DNA of 64,000 bases from Typhlomys cinereus (taxonomy: Eukaryota > Chordata > Mammalia > Rodentia > Platacanthomyidae), in NCBI GenBank assembly GCA_023101885.1, contig JALPQD010000241.1, positions 1,509,001-1,573,000 of the forward strand. The letters are read 5' to 3'. The notes beneath the pieces were generated by a model that made no database searches, had not been told where the DNA came from, and worked only from the letters and a program-made list of their open reading frames with translations. The position numbers and the translations under genes were made by a program. Positions 58,401 to 64,000 of this stretch are shown here, piece after piece. Position 1 is the first letter of the stretch. Each line of letters starts with the position of its first letter.

Positions 58401-58855
58401 AGAATAACACAAAGCCGTTATCTCACCCACAGTAATAATAAATGAGCAATTAAAGAAAGCAGGATGTGATGTGCCTCGATTTTCCATTAATGATCCTTTT
58501 AAATGAATCTCTGAGCAATCCCCTGTTGTTTAAGATTTTCTTATAAAAAATGGATCTGCCAAGCTTTCGAAGAGGGGTAGGCAGTTGAAAGAACAAGCAG
58601 CGCCTTTCACAGACTGTAAGGGTTGGAATTGCAATTTTCGCACATACTGTTGAATTCATCACTTCCTTATTTTAAAAGCTTCCTTGTCTCCATACTGCCT
58701 TCCTCCTTCTGACTCCTCATCATAGTAAGAGAATAAGTCTTTTCACACCACTGTGCCCGCTTCACCTCAGAACTGAACGTGCCAACCACTCAGTACCAGT
58801 TAGCAGTGCCTAGGAGCATCATGGATGCCTTCAGGGGTTTGTTCATCCACATGCC
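55475..58855. other. Mostly unique intronic sequence
   Basis: No exon or repeat family recognised. Two sub-regions are noted in the findings: 57190-57430 has elevated CpG, and 58290-58690 is AT-rich and low in repeats. Confidence 0.5.
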
Positions 58856-58878
58856 TAAGTCACAATAAAACAAACAAA

Positions 58879-58884
58879 TGTATA

Positions 58885-58974
<90 letters not shown>
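58879..58974. repeat. Compound (TA)n(GA)n microsatellite
   Basis: TATATG units, then a long TA array, then about 23 GA units. Confidence 0.96.
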
Positions 58975-58977
<3 letters not shown>

Positions 58978-59520
58978 GAGAATTGAAAAATGGGTCTGAA
59001 AATCTTTAGAGTTGAATCTTCCTGAATCAGGTTTCCATCAAAATTATGATGTTCCCAACTTAGCAGAATACTCTTGAGGGGAAACAGGGAAAGAATCATG
59101 CATCTGAGGAGAGTTTGGTGTACCCTCTGGTAAAAACAACCTGGAACCCTGGGCTTTGTCACCTGATGCCTCTCAACCAATGGTGAGGTCTCCCAGACAT
59201 AATGACAGCAGTCAACAGTCTCATATCTCTGAAAGGTTCCTTGATCTCTGTTCAATGACATTCACAGCACCAAATGTGCACATTAGAATTTAGGATTACT
59301 GAAAAGAAGTGACAAAGAGTTTCCTGTTTTTCTAGACGGATTCTAAAGGCAACAGCTAAGAGCACCTCTTGCTACTACCATCCAGAAGTCAGCACCATCA
59401 CTGAAGAAATAAGTTCCACTCTCTCGTTTCAACCACTAGTCACTCACTATTCATTGCCTTGATTCTCTCTAGTGTCACTATTTCCAAAAAGTACACGAGC
59501 AGTTAAAAACATCCATGACA
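58975..59520. other. Unique intronic sequence
   Basis: No exon or repeat recognised. Confidence 0.5.
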
Positions 59521-59522
59521 CA

Positions 59523-59902
59523 TGTGATGTGCAACCTTAATTGTCAGCATAAGACCTAAGAGACAAGACTCCAGGCCCACCCTGAGAGATGCTACATTGA
59601 TGATGGCCCCTGGGTGTGCCTGTGAAGGACTGTCTTGATTGCATAATTGATATAGAAGCCCACCCATCATGGGTGGGACTATCCCCTGGGTAGATGAATA
59701 AGAAGGAGAGAGAACTCTGAGCAAAGCATGATTTGCTCTCCACTCTTGCTATGGATGCTATATGACCAGTTCCTTTAACTCCTGCCGCTGTGACTTCATC
59801 ACAATGACAGGATGCAATCTAGAATTATGAGCAGATGAACCCCCTTTTTCCCTATGTTGTCCTGATCAGGTATTTTGCTATAGCAATGCCTGCTGAAACT
59901 AT
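59523..59902 (+). mobile_element. MaLR LTR
   Basis: TGTGATGTGCAACCTTAATT start, ATCATGGGTGGGACTATCCC middle and TATAGCAATGCCTGCTGAAA end. Boundaries are approximate; no clear target duplication. Confidence 0.72.
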
Positions 59903-60130
59903 AAAAGGGGGGATTCATCTTCTGGGAGACCCCTGAGTCAATCACTTATCAGTCACCTTTATCCTAAAGACACTGAGAAGATGTCCCTCTTCCAAGTTCT
60001 CAACCTAGTTAACTCTTAGTGAGCTGGTCTAAAGCAGTTACAACTCAAGAAAAGTATAGACCTGATTGGGGAAAAAAAAATCTTACTAGGACTGACCTAT
60101 ACTCAAGGGTCTGGGGTGGGGGGGACACAT

Positions 60131-60505
60131 TGTGATAGCTAATCTTCATTGTCAATTTGACTAGCTTTAGAATAGCTTAAGAGACACATTTCCCTGTGTA
60201 TATATACATGAGGGTGTTTCCGGAGAGGTTTAACTGAGGAAGGAGGTCCCCTCCTGAATGTGGGCATCGCATGGTCTCCAGTCCTACACGAAATAAAAGG
60301 GAAAACAAAGTGAAAGCAGAGACCAGGATTCATCTATTTCTGCTTCCTGCTGCTGATGCCATGTGAATTGCTGTTTCATACTCCTGTTGCCAACTTCTGT
60401 AACATGATGAGTTGTATACCCTCAAACTGTGAGCCAAAACAAACCTTTTCTTCTTTACATTGTTTTTGTCAGGCATTTTGCTACAACAATGGTCAAAGTA
60501 ATTAC
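60131..60505 (+). mobile_element. MaLR solo LTR with 5-bp target duplication
   Basis: TGTGATAGCTAATCTTCATT start, GAGGGTGTTTCCGGAGAGGT, CAAACTGTGAGCCAAAACAA near the end. CACAT flanks it at 60126-60130 and 60506-60510, an exact match, although the terminal CA is changed. Confidence 0.8.
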
Positions 60506-60514
60506 CACATGTAA

Positions 60515-61138
60515 AGATTCCCCTTCTTGTGATAGGCATTCAGGTATCTCGCGGGTACCACACCATGTGAGGACTCAGTAAACTTATAGGCAATGGCCAT
60601 CCATGACCCATTCTCACAAGATGCTTTGCAGAGATACTTTGTACAGTTTGATGGTTAAGAAACATGCATCCAGATATCAACAACCCTCTCTATAGCCCAC
60701 TGTATTACAATCAAAATTGTCAGTATGTCTACTGTTTCAGTCACCACTAGTGCTTAGCCTAAAAGAAAATTCTTATCTTGCAATGTAGCCACGACTAGTA
60801 TTCTTGTAGTGGTGAGAAACTTGAGGATTTTGAATAGCTTGCTCATGGGTAAGAACAAGTTTTCTTTACATTTCATGAATTAAGTTTTGAAACTTGACAC
60901 ACTTGAAAAAAAATCAGTCATTCTGAAATACCTCTTTCATGGAAACACATTTGGGTCCTTAAAATGTAAGACTAAAACTTGGAAAATTTTAAAATATATC
61001 CCCCAAAATCTTTGTGCTATCTGTGCCTCCTACACTTAAATTTTGGGAAACGTTAACAATTCTTATTCCTACATAGAATTAAATAGAAGAGGGTGGGTCA
61101 TAAAAACAGTGAGTTTGTTGATTAAAAAGTAGACATAA
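60515..61138. other. Unique intronic sequence
   Basis: No exon or repeat recognised. Confidence 0.5.
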
Positions 61139-61139
61139 G

Positions 61140-61283
61140 GGACCAGAGGGATGAATCAGTGAGTACTTATACTTGTCGTGCAAGTCATGGGACTCACGTA
61201 AAGATGGAAAGAAAGAACACACTTCTCAGTGCTGTCCTCTTACCTCCACAGATGTGTGTCCTGGTACATGCAGACCTGAACAC

Positions 61284-61353
<70 letters not shown>

Positions 61354-61385
61354 TCACACACACTCACACACACACACACACTTAA
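61140..61385 (+). mobile_element. tRNA SINE with (CT)n(CA)n tail
   Basis: GGGACCAGAGGGATGAATCA tRNA-like head, GTCATGGGACTCACG, CCTCTTACCTCCACAGATGT body and a long compound microsatellite tail (61287-61380). Confidence 0.65.
61287..61380. repeat. Compound (CT)n(CA)n microsatellite
   Basis: About 22 CT units followed by CA units with ACTCAC interruptions. Confidence 0.95.
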
Positions 61386-61755
61386 AGTAGATATCAGGGC
61401 ATTAGAATATTGCTGTTTGTAGCTCAGAGTCTCATGTAAAAGGATGGAAGACCCTAAAGCAGCCACACTGTCAGGAAGCTTAAGACATATGGAAAGATGA
61501 AGCTCTAGTGAATAGACAGTTAATCTACCCACTGAACTGGGATTGATTGCAGTCAGCTGTTAGTCATGAAAGTGAGAAATCTTGGATGCCAAGACCAGAG
61601 GAGGCTTAAGATGCAAACTTCTAACAACAATCACAAGAAGATGCCAAGTAAGAACTACTCTGCTAAAGTCCTTTCTAAATGTTTAATTCACCAGATTTAA
61701 AGAAAAAAATGTGTCTCTTGAAACTAAAATATTGAGAGTTCTTGAAGAGGAGCAG

Positions 61756-62164
61756 TGTCATAGTTAGTCACAGGTGTCAACTTGACAGTTGAGAGTTTGA
61801 GCTCTGGGCACATTTGTGACCCAGAGTGACCTGAAGGAGATTGTCCAGCTGATGAGGCCGACCCCAGCCCATGGTGGGTAGGACTAGGCCCTGAAAAGAT
61901 GAATAAAAACTGAGAGCTGGTTGAGGAAGTTGGCATCCTTAGGTACACTTGGCCAGACATGCTGGTCTGGCAAGTAAGGATTGTCCTTCTCTTAGCCATT
62001 TTGTGGAAATGGTGTGGGCAGTTCCCTCAGCCCTGGTGTTGGTACATGTTCTCCCATCAAGCTGGAATATGAACTGTAACTAGTAATCATGAGAGAATAA
62101 ATCCCTTGTTCCCTTAAGCCATTTGATGCTCATTTATCAGTAACTATGCAGGTGAACTGCAACA
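61756..62164 (+). mobile_element. MaLR solo LTR
   Basis: TGTCATAGTTAGTCACAGGT start, GGCCAGACATGCTGGTCTGG middle, AACTGCAACA end; same subfamily as the complete element at 47559-49561. Flanks AGCAG (61751-61755) and AGTAG (62165-62169) match at four of five. Confidence 0.83.
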
Positions 62165-62266
62165 AGTAGTGACTAGAACATAAACCATTCTTAGCAGCAG
62201 AAAAGCAAAAAGCATTAAAAATCTGACTTCTTAAAGGTCATACTGAATTTGTACTGCATAACCGCA

Positions 62267-62313
62267 TAACACACACACACACACACACACACATACACAC
62301 ACACTCACACACA
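62267..62313. repeat. (CA)n microsatellite
   Basis: CA repeats with single TACA and CTCA interruptions. Confidence 0.93.
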
Positions 62314-62375
62314 CAATCTGGACTAGGTATTTAAACTGTAAACTCCAATAAAGATTTTACTTGTTTGTTTTTTTC

Positions 62376-62605
62376 TGGCAGTTAGTTGTAGATACTAAAT
62401 TGACAATTGAAGGCCATTGCCAGGTCTTAGGGCAGATCTGTAAATAATTAGTAGTTAAGATAAGCCTTGGGAAATTTGTGGGAGATTAGCTATAATTGAC
62501 TGGGAAGACCCAGCCCACGGTGTGTGGGACCATTTCTGATCAGGTAGATAAAATAGAAAGTAAACTGTTTGGAATCTGGTATACAGACAGATTGGCAAGC
62601 AAGAA

Positions 62606-62679
<74 letters not shown>

Positions 62680-62822
62680 AAATTCCTATGGCTATGGTAT
62701 GACCAACCCCCTTGGCTCCTGATGTTGATATGAATTCCCTTGCCTTCTTGTAACTGAGAACCATCAGCTGGAATAAATTCCTTGTTCCCCTAAATTGTTT
62801 TGGGTTCTGCATTCATTCAGCA
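62376..62822 (+). mobile_element. MaLR 5' LTR with internal (CT)n expansion
   Basis: TGGCAGTTAGTTGTAGATAC start, ACGGTGTGTGGGACCATTTC, then a roughly 70-bp CT array at 62608-62677, and TCCTGATGTTGATATGAATT to CATTCATTCAGCA end. MaLR internal sequence follows at once. Confidence 0.78.
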
Positions 62823-63060
62823 AAGGGACCACATTTGGTACCAGAAGGTTAAAGAGTTTCTAAGAGACTGACATGTTTAGTACCAAAATATTGGGGTGTT
62901 GCTAAGAAACTAACAGTTTCTCTCCAAATTATTAGTTTTTAAAAAAACACCATGATAAAATATAGCTATACGGCAAAACTTGAAGTTTGTAAAGCTCAAT
63001 TATTCTATGACTTTACAGAGGGCATGTTTCTCAAGAAGTATTTGTTTGGCTAATGTTTTG
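62823..63060 (+). pseudogene. MaLR internal region, 5' remnant
   Basis: ACATTTGGTACCAGAAGG is the conserved beginning of MaLR internal regions. A related unit (TTAGTACCAAAATATTGGGG then TGTTGCTAAGAAACT) follows 50 bp later. The element then fades into AT-rich sequence and no 3' LTR is present in the window. Confidence 0.65.
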
Positions 63061-63064
63061 AATA

Positions 63065-64000
63065 CACTAAGGTTTGTATATGTAATTCTCATGTCTTGGT
63101 TTTCTTTGTTCTTCTCACATGAGTATAAGTTGCTTCCCATCCCTAGAAAATGAACTCTTCTAGAGATGGAAAGAGCAAAAAAAAAAAAAAAAAAAAAAAA
63201 GAAATATGAGTCAACCGATATAAATTATATGGACATTCCCTGCCTCCATTGATGCCAGACACTGTAATGTTGGGCTGGAGTAGGAGGATGGGCTCACTTC
63301 ATAGAGAGAGGCAGTTAGTATTCAGAGATTGGTACTCTGCTCCTAGTAGTACTGCCTCCCCAACTATTCAGTTAGTAATCTACAGAACCAAGACATCAAC
63401 ACTGCAAATGACCCATACTTCAAAGTTTTAGCATTGCATGAACTTAGTTAGCAAATAAGCAAGACTGTATGTTCTATTTAAGATAATAAGATCACTACAG
63501 ATTTAAAAGAAAAAAGCAGCCCGATAGCAAAAAGAAGGTTTTCTTTTTATTCACAGAAAATCAAAAGGAAATGAAGAATGAATGAATGGATGGATGAATG
63601 ATTAGCTCAAATAACTTCTACTAATGATGATTCAGGAACCCAGTTTCCTTTTGTCTATGCCAAGGTCATGCTTGAAGAATTCCTGAAGTTACTGGCTTGC
63701 TTAAAGGCCAGATAGCTGGGAAGTATCTCAAAGAAAAACACTATACCAATTTTATCTGTATAGCATAGCCTCTTGGAAATATTTCAAACCATATCATGAG
63801 ATCTTAGACTACCTGGCTAATTCCAAGCACTTCTGAGGATTTTTCATCTGAACAATTTTCATCTTCAAAGTAAAATTTTCCTTAGCAATATATCAAAATG
63901 GCTATGAGGCCAGCTACAATGAGAATTTGATACAAAATTTGTTATATTAATTAAAGATGCAGGGAAAGAGCCAAACAGAAAGCAGTTTGGGAAATAAATT
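63065..64000. other. Unique intronic sequence with A-run
   Basis: An A-run of about 24 bases at 63177-63200 and TGAATGAATGGATGGATGAA near 63580 are the only simple features. No exon recognised. Confidence 0.5.

Overview
This window is rodent nuclear DNA lying inside one large protein-coding gene on the minus strand. I recognise four consecutive coding exons (54409-54472, 53006-53152, 44255-44386, 39985-40078). Translated and joined across matching splice phases, they give about 145 residues of the N-terminal armadillo-like region of AGBL1, also called cytosolic carboxypeptidase 4, a member of the tubulin deglutamylase family. The catalytic M14 domain and the N-terminal start are not in the window. 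The rest is intron, with no second protein gene that I can support.

The organism call comes from the repeats. There are B1 elements, an ID-like tRNA-Ala SINE, B4/RSINE-type tRNA-B1 composites, B3-like SINEs, rodent-type L1 3' ends and rodent-type MaLR LTRs. Ancient MIR, L2, MLT1 and L1M copies shared by all placental mammals are also present. The youngest tRNA SINE (2640-2943 and 10142-10444) resembles murine B2 only in its head. This suggests a non-murine lineage of the mouse-related clade, perhaps dipodoid, but the species cannot be fixed from this sequence alone.

Layout. 0-5 kb: L1 3' ends and tRNA SINEs with clean target-site duplications. 5-8 kb: mostly unique sequence. 8.2-11.7 kb: two diverged direct copies of a roughly 670-bp segment, with SINEs (one nested inside another) and an LTR between them. 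14-16.4 kb: SINE and MaLR LTRs. 18-22.5 kb: SINE, LTR and L1 pieces. 24.9-25.5 kb: low-repeat, CpG-retaining sequence. 27.4-31.4 kb: a long antisense ancient L1. 33.5-36 kb: GC-richer sequence of unknown nature followed by a U6 pseudogene. 37-40 kb: MIRs, a 33-bp perfect local copy beside a palindrome, and the first exon. 42-47.5 kb: exon 44255-44386, MLT1, MIR, B4, L1 and L2. 47.56-49.56 kb: a complete LTR-internal-LTR MaLR element. 50.3-51.8 kb: a 1.5-kb L1. 52-54.5 kb: purine microsatellites, an ID-like SINE and two exons. 55-63 kb: a cluster of MaLR LTRs, microsatellites and some unique sequence.

The most useful observations are the Agbl1 exon chain with one weak donor site, the intact MaLR element with its target-site duplication, the 8.2/11.0 kb duplication, the 33-bp copy plus palindrome that looks like a template-switch scar, and a possibly lineage-specific SINE subfamily. 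I found no operon, CRISPR, phage or defence system, and nothing prokaryotic.
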